Shown here: piece after piece, positions 20,513 through 32,826 of the stretch
Layout: the number at the start of each line of letters is the position of its first letter
Numbering within the stretch: the stretch's first letter is position 1
Assembly: GCA_003254925.1 (NCBI GenBank)
Contig: QANZ01026333.1
Coordinates: 48,272 to 112,271, forward strand
Direction of reading: 5' to 3'
Source of the DNA: Chamaecrista fasciculata
Lineage: Eukaryota > Streptophyta > Magnoliopsida > Fabales > Fabaceae
DNA: 64,000 bases
The notes under the pieces: model-generated
Databases searched by the model: none
The model's input: the letters and a program-made list of their open reading frames with translations, nothing else
Told to the model about the DNA's origin: nothing
Program-made: the position numbers and the translations under genes

Positions 20513-23500
20513 ATGGCGCTTCAGTGGATGATTCTCACGTACGTGGTGGCAGTTGAGGCCGCCATAGCCATTCTGCTTACTCTTCCCTCACCAAAGCTCT
20601 TGAGGAACCGTTTCGTCTCTCTCGTTTCACTAATTCTTCAGCCTGCTCTCTTCATCGTGCCCTTCGCTGGCTTCCAGCTTCTCGGTATGTTTCTTCCTTC
20701 CAGAAATTCATCGAAATGGACGCGATTGCAATTTACCTTCCCTTTTAGGGTTTCTCGATCTATTCGGGTAATTGGGGCTGCTGGTTTTATTGAATATGGG
20801 TTTCTGATTTTCTTTTTCAGATATATACTGGAAGAATGAACATCGTTTGATGTGTAATTCTGAGGTTTGTACTGCTGCGGAGAGAGATCGATACGAGAAA
20901 TCTGTAAGTTCCTGATTTTGCTTTGCTTCTGTTATTTTCCTTTGTCATATACTTTTGATTCTTTCGAGAAATTGCTGTTATTTGCTTTGTAAATCGTTCT
21001 CATTGCGTGCAAATCAGTACTAATGGTTTTATATTTGGCAATCCTGAATCATTCCTTGTATTTGTTATTGACGTTATTATTTTTATAAAACTTGAGGTAG
21101 TATGAATTACTTAAGTAAATATTGGTTATCTAATTATAAATATTGCTTCGTAGAGCATCAAAGGCTCCTAATGTTGCCAAAATGACCGCGAGGAAACCCC
21201 AAACTTGGGCCAGTTGGATTGTTGGAACTCTTTTTTTAGATTTAAGAATGTATTTTCCATTAGATTTATTAAGGTTACATTCTATGTTTACCATTTTACA
21301 ACCATACTTTTTATTATCACTTCCCATCACGTTGCTCTTTGGTGACCTGTTTTGGTCTTTGCACTGCTATAGTATGCTGCCAAGATTGTTCAATTTTCTC
21401 GTTTTACTTGAAACTTATCACTACATTATAGTTCATAGAGCTTCTTATTATGTCTGTTTTCTTCATCTCCAAACATCTTACTTTGTTGCCCTCAGAGTTA
21501 GGTATGCATCTTAAATATCCCTTATTGTTCTAGAAGTAACAAATTTATGATGAACCTATAAAACTAGAGATATTTTAGTTTTGGGAATCATGCCTTTTAA
21601 CACAACCCCAAGCATATTTTACTAATGCTCAAAAAAAAAAAGGCAAAAGTCACCAGACCCCTATAATGCTTCAAGGCCAAAGGTGCCCAAAAAAGCTCAT
21701 GCCATAGTGAAGCAAGGTACTATTAGGAAAAAAAAAATATTAAAATGCTTGCCCTATACATACAAGCGTGTGTGGCTGTCTGCCCAATTGATTTCATCCC
21801 TGAATTCACATTCTCATGGTAAGATGTATAGAAGTTTAAATGCTCATGCCATAGTGTATATAAGTTTAAAAGGTTTTTTAACCTTGAGATCATTTGTATT
21901 TTACCTCATATCATCTTGTAGATATTTCCCAAAGTATTTAGTAGCTTATTTATGGTCTCGTACACGAGAGCAAGGTTCTAAAACTGAATTATTTATGAAA
22001 GCATATCATGTCTGGAATTCAGATTGTGTTATAATGGCTTTCACAATATATTTTGTTCCTTCCTATGATCTGTTAACAAACATGAAGTAAATAAAAAGGA
22101 ATTCATTTCTTGTATTTGACACACACATACACACATACATATGTTGTGTATTAAATGCTTAATTTGCATTATACAATATCTATATATAGACACTGTATAT
22201 TGCAAATTAGGCATTTAATACACAACAGTAATTTAACATTTGATAAAAGTTTATTTATACTGGTCAGAACAAATAGTATACTTCCTGAAGCTTTTTGTTT
22301 TCTATGTTATTGTACTTGGCTGACTCTGTTAATTTTTTTTATTCTTGCAATTGACAGAACAGAGGAGAAGAGTAAGAATATGCCTAATGAGATTATAATT
22401 GATAACTAAAAAACTTGTTTGATTTTGAAAACAACTTATAAATGATCTTTTTGTGCATGAAATTGTTATTGAGATGTAATAAAATGAAACATGTGAGCTG
22501 AGATTTACCAATAAATTGGCTTATATAATTTTGTATCAGGCTGAGTTTGTCCTTCTCCTGCCATGTTTATGAAACAAGCCTGATCAAAAAGGATTTATAA
22601 TAGCATGAAATATTTATAGTTAGCAACGAATGTGTTTACTTGTTAAAAAAAAAAAAGAATGTGTTAAAATCACAATCAAATGAAGAACAATACATATCAA
22701 GAGAACTGAGAACATATTAAATGTTAGAACCTCAAAAGTTAAAGAACATAACTCTACAAGTTTGAGAATCTCAATACTTCAAAACCATGAGTGGGAGTAT
22801 CTCAGCACTTGGAAATAAAAACAGTACTTTGATTAATAACTTCTGAATGCCTCAAACAAAGTAACTGGGAATATTTATAATTCCTCCAGCCTTCTAATGG
22901 GTCCTAGAATTAGGGAAACATAACAGAACATGACTTATAAACTGCCACCACACTTGTACATGCAAGTGGTGGGCTAATCCCATCTTCCTAATGAAACAAC
23001 TGATTAAAATAACTGACATAATATAATAAATGCATAAATAAAGACATAATATATGTAACACCTTACCATGTGAATGTGTAACTGATGCTGCTGTGGGCAT
23101 TTTTTCCTCGAATAGGTCAAAATGGGCTTGATTGTTGGGCCACTAGGACCACTGGTTTATGGGTCTCTATCACACGCATTATATAAAATTGGTTCATCAG
23201 TTAAAATTAATGATTGATTACTACTTATAAACAATCATCCATTATAAGTTGCAGCGCAAGGTGAATAATTCTTTGCAATATGTTTTTCCTTTCTACAATG
23301 GGAAAAAAAATCAGCATTAGGTTGAAATTAGCCTGTTTGAGTAAGTGTGAAACACATCAGACGGCATATGCTTCCTGCTCTTCTAATGTTTGAAGAAATG
23401 GAGGTGCTATATTTTATTCTTTCTCCTGAAGTATTGTGCATCTCTGACTCCTTGACCTATAATTGATGTACATAGATCTATAAAGCTCAGAGAAATGTGA

Positions 23501-23958
23501 TACTGTGTGCTGCGGCAATTCTTCTTTACTGGTAAGAACAATTTTACAGTAGAAGTTCATAGTTCTTTTAGAATGGAGTAGATTTTGTTATGTTTTGGGT
23601 TTCTAAGAGTAAACTATCAATTTAGCCCTTGAATTCTGTGGGCACTGTTATTTCAGTCCTTAAATTTATGAAATGTTTTATTTAATCTCTAAAAATTCAT
23701 AACTTGTTGTAATTTATTGAGGGGACTAACTTGTAAAAAGTCATGAGTTTCCGGAGACTAAATCAATCATTTCAAAGGTTTAGAGATTTAAATGACAACA
23801 CTTATATAATTTAAGGACCATAATGTTAGTTTACTTGGATTTCTGACTCCTAGCTGAATGTATGTGGACATGGTGGCAGGTCTATCTATCGGATCTGTAA
23901 GTATCAGAAGGAAGTCCAGAGTCTGGAGGAAGTGGAAAAGCAATTCAAGGCGCAGTAG
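20513..23958 (+). CDS. BAP31-like ER membrane protein (short plant form)
   Basis: Four exons join in frame to 129 residues plus TAG: 20513-20684, 20821-20903, 23476-23531, 23880-23958. Introns are GT..AG. It starts MALQWMILTYVVAVEAAIA and carries FAGFQLL, then DIYWKNEHRLMCNSEVCTA, IYKAQRNVILCAAAILLYW, and ends YRICKYQKEVQSLEEVEKQF. This matches the short plant B-cell receptor-associated 31-like family closely in length and pattern. There are three hydrophobic segments (about residues 5-24, 38-58, 88-104) and a charged C-terminal tail. Family members sit in the ER membrane and are linked to cargo export, but the plant role is little known. The gene looks intact. The 2.6-kb second intron holds a strong hairpin. 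A GTG in frame at 20504 is not needed. Confidence 0.9.
22143..22226. repeat. 84-nt near-perfect hairpin in BAP31-like intron 2
   Basis: The arms GTTGTGTATTAAATGCTTAA.. (22143-22179) and ..GGCATTTAATACACAAC (22190-22226) pair at about 33 of 37 positions with a loop of about 10 nt. An AC-rich run precedes it. No target duplication is obvious. It could be a tiny MITE or a source of hairpin RNA. Confidence 0.75.
23607..23836. mobile_element. Degenerate foldback element (GAGTAAAC type) in BAP31-like intron 3
   Basis: The left end GAGTAAACTATCAATTTAG and the right end TAATGTTAGTTTACTT are inverted, with further modules around TCAGTCCTTAAATTTATG and its complement. Flanking 10-mers GGGTTTCTAA (23597-23606) and GGATTTCTGA (23837-23846) match 8 of 10. 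It is the same family as the element at 20018 but older. Confidence 0.72.
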
Positions 23959-25290
23959 CTTGTCGGCAAAGTCAGTCTTTATAGTTAGTTCTGGTTGAGA
24001 CCATTGCTCCTAGTTGAGTCTTGTATGGATATGAAAACTTGATTCGCCATTTGACAGTCATACATGGTTAAGCTTCATAATTTTTAAATTCCAATCATTT
24101 TATGCAGGTTGGTCGTTCCTAGATTAATGTCCTGTGACAATGAATGTTTTCAGTTCAGAAATCTATGTAGATCAGTATTCACTCTTTTTTCACCTATGTT
24201 TTATCATAAACCAGTTCCATGGTTTGTAAAGTAAATAAAAAAACCATAGAACAGAGCAGATATGAGGGGAGGAGAAAAGTTCTTAAATTTTTTATTTTCT
24301 TGGTTAGTATTTTTTTTAAATTACTTTCAATTAGGATTAATCACTTGTCTTCCATTTTAATTGTTAACCTCCTCAATTAGGATAAGAAATCATATAATCT
24401 TCACACTTTTCTTTCTCTTTAACTTTTGAGTCTGTTAAACTAAAAGCAAATAATTGAGACAAAAGCGTTGGCAGTAGGATATTTCTCATAGGTCCTAAAA
24501 GTGTATGGTAAATTTTAAATTAATCATAAATATTTTATTTATTTTATAATAGTTTTAAGTTTTTTATGATTTTTTTACTTTTGATTTTTTACTAGTGAAT
24601 ATGATCATATCTTTCACGTGAGAAACTTGTTTTTTACTCCACCGGCTGTTGTTTCTCCCGTTCTTCCCTTGCTCTGGAATGAAATTCAAGAATAGAGCTG
24701 AAAGGCAAAGAATGAATAAACATCACAAAGATAAACTAATTTTTGACGAGTTGATTCAATCTGTAGATACACCAGGCAAAGAAATTTATCTTCACGTGCA
24801 CACATATACATGCATGTTTTCACGAAATAACATTATCGATTTGACAAGGCTCCCTCCTTACATGTTATGATGAGTTTAAATGGCTCTAATTGAAACTAAA
24901 ACTCTAATGGGTCATGAATAGAGAGGTGTTTACAGGCTGACCAAGTCGAGTTTTGGTTACTTGTAACTCAATTTTGAACATTGGGTTCAACTAGGTTAAA
25001 TCGGGTCTTTAAAAAAAAGTATTTTTTTATTTAGGTTATTTATTTATTTTTAATTTATATATTGATAAAATAATTAATTATTTGAATTTAATGATATTTA
25101 TATTAATAAAAATATTTAATTTTATTTATTTGTTATAAAATGTTAATTTAATTAGATTATTTATATTTGATGTACTTTTGTTTAAATATATCATTGATAA
25201 AAGTAAAATATATTATATATATATATTAGGGGCACCTAAATATGTATATAACGTTTGAAATAATTTAAAGTTAACAATTACATAAATTTA
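23959..25290. other. 3' flank of the BAP31-like gene and AT-rich spacer
   Basis: The first few hundred bases are likely the 3' UTR. The rest is AT-rich, with a TA run near 25212. A short ORF at 24649-24870 has no recognisable domain and was not called. Confidence 0.4.
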
Positions 25291-25940
25291 TAATATTGAG
25301 GAACTACTTCCCCCAAATAAAGGGGAGAGTTTGATCGAAAAATCAATCTTATTTATTTCGTACCTTTTCGCTCAATGAGAAAATGGGTCATATTCCAAAC
25401 GAGCAAATCCAAACAATGGAAGGAAATAAAAAAGAAATCAAAAAAGGAAAAATAATAAAAAAAGTAGGTAAATAAAAATGAAGTAGAAGAATCCAAATTC
25501 CAAACGAACAAATTCAAACTTGATTGAAAATGATCTTTCTAATTCTCAAAAAATGAGGGGCAAAATGATTGATCAAGTAATCTCTTTATCCAAGAAAAGA
25601 CATTTCTAGTTTGTATGGCCAATCATTGATCCTGAAAAGTTCTACAATAAAATTTGGTCAGTAACTGGTATAGTTCTCTGTCCATGATTCTGCTATTTAC
25701 TTAAATAATTTTAGTCGACTGGAATATAGGAGGAATCCCTTGGATGGGGAGAAAGAAAAAGAAAAGAATAAGTCAATTTTTGAATGTTTAGCTTTTGTAC
25801 AAAATAAAAAACTTTAGAATTTGATTTGTATAGAGGTTATTATGTCAGCAATGGTGTCCTTACCCATGATAAACTAAAATGATTGTTGCCCTTGACTTTT
25901 GATATAATCAACATGCTCTTTTATTATTTGATTTTAATTA

Positions 25941-26113
25941 TTTGATGGGGTTTCACTGCAAATACTAGCTTGGCTCATTATTTTCGAGATAATGGTCTAC
26001 TTCTTCATATCCATCGTGCAATGCATGCAGTTATCGATAGACAGAAGAATCATGGTATGCACTTCCGTATACTAGCTAAAGCGTTACATTTGTCTGGTGG
26101 AGACTATATTCAC
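25941..26113 (+). pseudogene. rbcL: rbcL fragment (plastid origin)
   Basis: Reads [19 protein letters not shown] then [20 protein letters not shown] and [15 protein letters not shown]. This is part of the C-terminal half of the Rubisco large subunit. The usual CRDNG is FRDNG and VLAKALR is ILAKALH. The match ends after GGDYIH. Confidence 0.9.
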
Positions 26114-26622
26114 ACATATCTATGCTACCTAGTATTGTCATAATATTAGCCAAATTCATTCTTTTAACTAACTAAGGAAGAGTTTGCAAATTGATAAAAG
26201 ACCGGGGACGAATTTTCCATCTCCAAGGAAAACCATTTTGATAAAACAGGGGGACGAATTTTCCATCTCCCTTCGGGGCTTCAACTTTTCTTGAACCCAA
26301 GAGTTAAGAATAATAAGTTCTTATTACCTAGAATAGAATAACCACTTAAAATAATGAAACATATTATATTTGTTGAGAAGTGCAAAATCGTATGCATACG
26401 ATCTTCGTTGTGCGTCTTGATCAATTGGATCGTTTCTTTGTAGATTCCCATATGAAGGTTTTTGCTCCTTTACTTTCTTTTTCAGTAGTATTTTTCTTCA
26501 TACATTCATTTTTTATTTAGTGCAACATTCTTTAACATTATTTTAATAGAAGAAAACAAATATTGGAGTTGCCCAATTTTTTGTTTCTTTTTTACTAATT
26601 TAGAGGAAAAACTTTAAAAAAA

Positions 26623-26892
26623 ATGATAAAGAAAGACAAATATCTCTCTAATTTATTTTGGGCATTTCTAATAATATCAAGCTTTATTCCTATTTTGGCA
26701 TTTCTAAATTCTAGAATTTTAGCCCCGATTAGCAAAGGGCCAGAGAAAATTTCTAGTTATGAATCGGGAATAGAAACGATGGGCGATGCTTGGTTACAAT
26801 TTAGAATCCATTATTATATGTTTGCTCTAGTTTTTGTTGTTTTTTATGTTGAAACGAAAAGTCGGAGACGACTTTTTACTAATGGATTTTGA
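26623..26892 (+). pseudogene. ndhC: ndhC fragment (plastid origin)
   Basis: Carries [38 protein letters not shown] and [20 protein letters not shown]. These belong to plastid NDH subunit 3. The first residues differ from the plastid start, and the end (after FYVETK) diverges and stops early, so it is a truncated copy. Confidence 0.9.
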
Positions 26893-26943
26893 ATAATTCC
26901 TTTAGTTGCTTTGGTAGGTGCAATTGTCATGGCTCGCCAGTAA
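26890..26943 (+). pseudogene. ndhG: ndhG 3' end (plastid origin)
   Basis: After the ndhC piece, the frame PLVALVGAIVMARQ plus TAA matches the C-terminus of NDH subunit 6 (family: LVALIGAIAVARQ). In plastid genomes ndhC and ndhG are far apart, so the junction is a rearrangement. The downstream 150 bp resembles the usual plastid spacer after ndhG. Confidence 0.72.
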
Positions 26944-27196
26944 GAATAGAACTAGTAACCTCAATCTAAATTACACTTTGTTCTATTTTATCTCCATTTC
27001 ATTTCTTTTGAATTTTATATGTGAATGGGAAAGTGAAAGATTGTTTAGAAAAACGATAAAATCTATAGGTTGACGCTACAAATTCTATCCCCAAAAACCA
27101 TATTTTGATTGCGCGTCAACTATATCAACTGTACTTAAATTGTTAGATAGTACAAGTCGATGATAACATTACTGTTCCTTCGCAAGGTTTGTCCAC

Positions 27197-27254
27197 GGAG
27201 GTTGAGCCAGGGCCTAAGATCAGTTCGAAAAGGCGTAGTCGATGGATAACGGGT
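27197..27254 (+). rRNA. Large-subunit rRNA fragment of organelle origin, probably mitochondrial
   Basis: The run GAGCCAGGGCCTAAGATC followed by GAAAAGGCGTAGTCGATGG matches a conserved stretch of bacterial-type 23S/26S rRNA. The wording fits plant mitochondrial 26S better than plastid 23S, but this was judged from memory. Less than 100 bp is present, so it is not functional. Confidence 0.6.
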
Positions 27255-27402
27255 GAGGAAGTCTTCTTTCGTTTCGCGACAGTGAAGTAAGACTAAGCTC
27301 ATGAGCTTATTATCCTAGGTCGGTAGGGATGTATCATAACGCATCAGGCATTTTCGAAGACAGCAAATGGTTACATCATTTCATGGTGGATCTACGAATT
27401 AT

Positions 27403-27460
27403 TGGGTCGAGCTGGATTTGAACCAGCGTAGACATATTGCCAACTAGTTTACAGTCCCGT
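27403..27460 (-). tRNA. trnY-GUA: Truncated plastid trnY-GUA (3' part)
   Basis: The minus strand holds the anticodon arm (GGGACTGTAAA), variable arm (GGCAATATGTCTACG) and T arm (CTGGTTCAAATCCAGCTCG) of plastid tRNA-Tyr. The D arm and acceptor 5' strand are missing, and the next bases are rbcL sequence. Confidence 0.78.
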
Positions 27461-27463
27461 GCA

Positions 27464-27592
27464 GGGCCTTGAACCCAAATACATTACCAACAATGGAAGT
27501 AAACATACTAGTAACATAACCTTCTTCAAAAAGTACTAAGGGATAAGCTATATAAGCAATAAATTGACTTTCTTCTGCAGGAACAGGCTCAA
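27464..27592 (-). pseudogene. rbcL: rbcL fragment, second piece, inverted
   Basis: The minus strand reads [20 protein letters not shown] then [20 protein letters not shown]. This corresponds to an upstream part of rbcL, in the opposite orientation to the 25941 piece. The residues before EPVP ([19 protein letters not shown]) are not rbcL; their source is unclear. Confidence 0.88.
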
Positions 27593-27720
27593 CCCTGGGA
27601 TTTGACGACGAACTTACAAATCCACCTAAGTGGGTATAGGAAGCCATATTGATGAGATCTAGCTAGTTCTAAATATACTTGAAATTCCTCCATTTTTAAA
27701 ATTCGGTTTGGGCCAAGGAT

Positions 27721-30439
27721 CAAGGAGATACTAATGCAAGTTCTTCCCTTCTGAGTCAGATAGATTCATATCTGAAAGAGGTTGACAATAAGAGATTGGA
27801 GGGTAAGGGGNNNNNNNNNNNNNNNNNNNNNNNNNNNNNNNNNNNNNNNNNNNNNNNNNNNNNNNNNNNNNNNNNNNNAAAAAAAAAAAAAAAAAGAAAA
27901 GAAAATGTACATCTTTAATATGGGCCAAACAAATATCATTAATAGATTTTCCTTCAAAGAAATATAATGAATGGTAAATTATTGAATAAGTCAGAGAAAT
28001 GAGAGAATAAAATGAATTTGCCAAAAGAAAATGAGAATCAAATGAAGTACATATTAATATAACTGAGCAATACTTAATCAAAGAAGAATAACTGATACAT
28101 AAATCTTCATATTAATAAATAATTGAAACATTATCCATAATCCTCATGTAACGCAATAGTTCATATGTAACTTCCAACACTTTTAAAGAATTCAACTTCT
28201 CACTTCTCCCAACAATTCATTTACCATCATCTCAAATGGTCTTTTTCTATATATTTTGCACTTAGTTTCGTCTCTCTTTTCCTTCTTTTCCTTATTGAAC
28301 ATTATTGATAGAATGGAAAATCAGGTTAATTCATCTACCACAGAAAGGAACGAAACATACATTTATACACAAAAAATAAAAAGACTAAGAGATAATGAAA
28401 AAGCTAATTATGATCTAATAATTTAATTAATTGGGGTATGGTATATTAAAGGGTAGGAAATGTGAACTTACACAATCATTGAATTGTTGAAAGGCCGCAT
28501 GATGGTGGTAAACATGTTGGTAGATCCACGGGCTGTTATACGATGTTTAATTCTTTCTCATACTTCCTCCTTTCTCTTAATGATTTCTTTACTTATTCAT
28601 CTACATGTTTCAATTTTGCTGGGCATAAATTTTTCACTTTTCTAAATAAATTTTATAATAAACTATATTACCTTCTCATTCAACAACGATTCTAAAATCT
28701 ACTAGGTTAGAGGTTCAATGTTCTGCATCCTCTATTCTAGAAAACAAAATGATTCTGAATCCTTGTATAGGTGCAGTAGTTTCTGCGTTGCAAAAAACGA
28801 AAAAAATGTTGAAATTTAAATTGATGAAAATTAAGAAATAGTAAAAAAAAATAGACATGAAAATATAATGAATACATGCCAGTACTGACATCAACCTATT
28901 GAAACTCTTTCATCTCCCATTCGGTTCCTTTCATCTCTCCTTCAACCTCTGATACCCATGCAAAGTTTTTTTCATCTTGTGATCGAAAGCCCAAATCCAA
29001 GAATGGCAATTTTCATGGCTATAACACATAGATACAAAATGGAGATCAAGAGAGAGAAGAACATAGAGAAATGTGAGGGATAGGTGTGATTTCTCCTTGA
29101 AACTGTCCATTATAAATATGTTTTGGACATATAGATGCGATGTGAGAGACAAAAGAATTGTGAAATTCAAATTTTAAAATTTGCAAACGGTTATGGCCAA
29201 CTTCTGTGGACGTGGACTTTGTGTGGAAGTGGATTAGTAGATGCAATATGATATAATTTTTTTTAGTATAGTAAATAACATATTGAATAAAATTTATAGT
29301 ATAATTTTGACAGAAGACCAGAAAATCCTTCAACATATCAAATAGTATAGATATAGATATAGAAATATAGAGATTTTATAATAAAAAGAATACTTAGTAA
29401 AAGAAAATATAAATATAATAAAAAAATAAATTAGGTCGAGTACGTCTAAAGATGTTAGACTCGAAATTAGGCCCATCTCGGCTGAAGATAAAAAAAATGC
29501 ACCGGGGCAGCTGGGTTTTCAAATTTAGGTTCACCCCTAGTCATGAAAATTCTAAACTCAAACTAAATTTGAAATATGAGACCCAAACTAATGTGATTTA
29601 GGCCTAAATGGGTTTTTCACATGGGTAGTTGATTAGATCAAATCTTATAGTATTGGTCTTCTTCTAACATTATTTTCTAAGGATTTATTGCTTAAATGAC
29701 CATATAAGCCACTAGTTTGGTGCCAAGGTATTGAGATTTATAAATGGATAAAAGTATGGAATTTGTAGTATTTTCTATATAATATTTGACTTAATGAATT
29801 ATAGTGTAAATTAGAGATTCTGCATAATTGTTTGCTAGTGGCTTTCAGACCCATTATCACCTTTTAACTTCAAAAGCATGAAGAAACAAAGGCTGGATTT
29901 GAAAAGAGAATTGATTTGGCAAGGAAGCAGTGTTTGCATAGCTAACTAAGCTCACGACACATAGAAGAATCATGTTGTTGTGATGCTGAAGTCATAATAC
30001 AAAACTCGGAAAGATAGAGTTTTGCACCGTCTTTGCACTCGGCGGCGCAGACGACGGTGTAGCTATTCTTAACATTGAAACAAGGTCCTTCAACTACCAG
30101 AATCCCGAGAATCCAACTCGTTACGCAAATCTCTGCGAGATTCAAGTGCGCCATCATTGAGCCGGCAACGCAGGTGACGATTCAATGCCCAAATCTTTGC
30201 CTATAAATAGCTCTTTAATTCTAGCCCGTGGAGACAACTTTCAGAGCCCCATCTGGGCATTATGCTACCTAATTCCTTTCGTCTTCTTTTCCTAAAGTCC
30301 TTATAAACTAAATACTTTCATCCATAGGAGAATCCAAATGAAACTTGAGTTCTTCATCGATCTTGGGAGTTTGTTTTTATTATGTTTCTTTGCTAATTTG
30401 TATTTAGACTCTGGTTACATTTAAGTATAATTTGTTGTA
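27721..30439. other. Intergenic, AT-rich, with an assembly gap
   Basis: N gap 27811-27878 followed by an A-run. No supported gene. A minus-strand ORF at 29942-30157 (71 aa, start ATGATGGCGCAC) has less AT-biased codons than the surroundings but no domain I recognise. Confidence 0.45.
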
Positions 30440-31721
30440 GATAATAGTCTATTTACAATTATATTCCTATTTATAATATTAGGAATAATAAATTGAATAA
30501 GTTTCCTAAAAGTTAGGAAATTATTGATTTATTAAATTCACTAATATTAGGATAATGGGGTTGAGGTTGGCGCCTCATATAAGGCCATTTTAATTAATAG
30601 AAATGTTTTATTAATTAAAATTAATGGCTTGAAATTTGAAATTCAAATAGATTTGATCTAGATTTCAAATGATTGAATTAAATATATTAAAGTAATATTT
30701 TAATTCAAGAGTAATAGGGTAAGTCGAATTCTAGGTCTAAATTGGGTTTAAATATTAATGTAATATTTTGATTCAATAAAGACTAGAATTCAAAATTCAA
30801 AAGATTGACCTAAAGATATGATGGTAATATCTTAAATCAATATTGTTGGAAAATAACAAATTAGTTATAACTTCCTAAGAGTTAGAATTGTTATTTTGAT
30901 TTATTAAATTCCAACAAAAATGAGGAGGACTTGGCGCATGGGTGAGTATCTTTTGGGAAGATTTGATCTTCCAATATGATTCTCCAAGATTGCATTTGAA
31001 TTCAAATTATAATATTAAGGTAATATTTTAATTAGGAATTCAAGTCCTAAAATTGTGATATTATTGTAATCTCATAATTTTATAATTTGATAATCCTATA
31101 ATTTAGGGATTCCCTAATTATAAATATCAAACTCCCCAAACCCTATATATACATAAGCATAAGTCGACTTTCATAAGCCTCATGTACACTTGGGAAAATT
31201 CGACTTTTGCCTAGCTAATTCACAAGAGCAAAATCGGTTTTGTGTCTTGGTGAAGAGAGAGAGAAAACACAACCCTAGTTTCCTAGAGAGAGAAAGTGGC
31301 GCAAACCTAAAAGGAGTTTTAGGGTTTGTGACAAGGTTGTGAGATCAAGAATAGGATTCTTGATCATAGGCGCCATCATGTTCTTGGAATTCAAGAATAG
31401 TTCTTGAATTCAAGAACACCGTAGATAAAGGTCCCTGGTTCACTTGGAGAAGTGAAGGAGGCTAGCACCTAGGCATCTCCAAAACTGTTCGTGTGGATCA
31501 CCAGCGGAGGGAGCACACTCGGAGTGGACTCCTCAGCATCGTAGACACAAAAGTCGCCGATTGATTTGGGTCAATCTCTAGTCCTTTTACTGATACAGAT
31601 CCATATAGCGGATCCTTGGGAAAGAAATCACTGTGCGCCTGGTTTTATTATGTTATGCGTTTAAATTTTTTTAATTTTATACCTGTTTCCGCTGCGTTGT
31701 GTGCCCGGTGATTTCCCAACA
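30440..31721 (+). mobile_element. Truncated Copia-family LTR (3' part)
   Basis: Homologous to the downstream two thirds of the LTRs at 12235 and 16277 (GTTAGGAAATTATTGATTTA, GGTTGGCGCCTCA, then GAGGCTAGCACC and CTGTTCGTGTGGATCACC), ending CCGGTGATTTCCCAACA. The start is lost, and no target duplication can be read. Confidence 0.82.
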
Positions 31722-32826
31722 TGATTATCTTTATTGAGTTAGGACAGTCGAGTTTGTGATTATTCTCTAGGGAATCCACTTTCTCATGCCTCCATCTTTA
31801 TTCTTTTGTTTTCTTGTCTTATTATCTTTATCTTTATAATCTTCATAAGACTCCCTACCCAACTTCGTAATTATCTACACAATTAGTTGTTATTCTCATT
31901 CAAGAGGATCCGTGAGAGATTCAACCATGGATTGTGCATTATATTATATTGAAATATAATATTCGAGTATAACTTGAGTATATTTTGTGGCAGTTACGAC
32001 AGTGCTCCATCAGTAGTACTTGGTCCAACCTCTTTAGATCAAAGTTTGCAAAGTCATAGTAACATTTTCCCGACTTTCAACCCAATTCAATAAAGTGACG
32101 TTTTTCGACTTATTTGTTGTAGTATTTCCTCTCTTGGTCAATCATTTTTCCATTTCATTCACGAAGAAGTTAGCTAAATCTTGAAACCCAACTTTAAGCT
32201 TCTTAGCCTTTGATCTTGTGATTGGTCCTACTAGCATGATGATATCTCTATTTAGCCATCTAGTGCTAGTAACACCAGATATGCCTACATCAATAAGAAA
32301 ACAAGGTCAAATCGGGTGCCCAAAAATGGGATGCTCATTCCAATAAGTGATATTGGTCATATTTCTCTCATTTCAAATCTAAATTATGCGATGAGTTCGG
32401 AATTATGTGCTACTGTTGAGAAGTTCTTTCCATGCCCAATTAGGAGATCGACAACAAACGAGGTCAAATCGCACACAAACAATATAAAATATTAGTCTTT
32501 CATTATTTTCAATTTTGAGTAAGATATTTTATACTTTAGGGGCATAATTTGACTTTGTTTGCCAACGATCTCAATTGAGCATAGAAACTAGAAAGAAATT
32601 CTCAAGAGTAACACATAATTCCAAATTCATCAAATTTGAACTTAAAATAAGAAAGAAATGACAAACTTTACTTAGTTTACTATAAAATGAGAAGCTCACT
32701 TTCGAAATATGATTTGACCTCATTTATTGATGACTCCAACTAGATAGTGAAATGACTCGTCGAAAGAAACTAGTAGTGAAGTCTATGTGTATCATGGAAA
32801 TCGTGTTGTGGTATTTGTGTGAAGTC
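31722..32826. other. Intergenic, nothing recognised
   Basis: No gene or clear repeat boundary. The phrase GGTCAAATC recurs on this strand near 32309 and 32463. Confidence 0.4.

Larger units (their letters stand above)
25290..27720. mobile_element. Organelle DNA insert (NUPT/NUMT mosaic)
   Basis: Pieces of plastid rbcL (+), ndhC (+), ndhG (+), a large-subunit rRNA, trnY (-) and rbcL (-) lie within 2.4 kb in an order unlike any plastid genome, each truncated. This suggests many organelle fragments joined before or during insertion, or entry via a mitochondrial genome that already held plastid pieces. Outer limits are approximate. Sequence at 25300-25930 looks plastid-like in style, but I cannot assign it. 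Confidence 0.8.

Noticed and set aside
21130-22511. Hydrophobic ORFs in the second intron of the BAP31-like gene
   Set aside because: AT-rich intron translations with no domain; the gene's exons join correctly around them.
27403-27460. Functional tRNA-Tyr
   Set aside because: The 5' half is missing, so no cloverleaf can form.
27731-28081. ORFs across the N gap
   Set aside because: They are open only because of Ns and the A-run.
29942-30157. 71-aa minus-strand ORF
   Set aside because: Codon use looks somewhat gene-like, but no domain, splice context or paralog was seen. Left uncalled.
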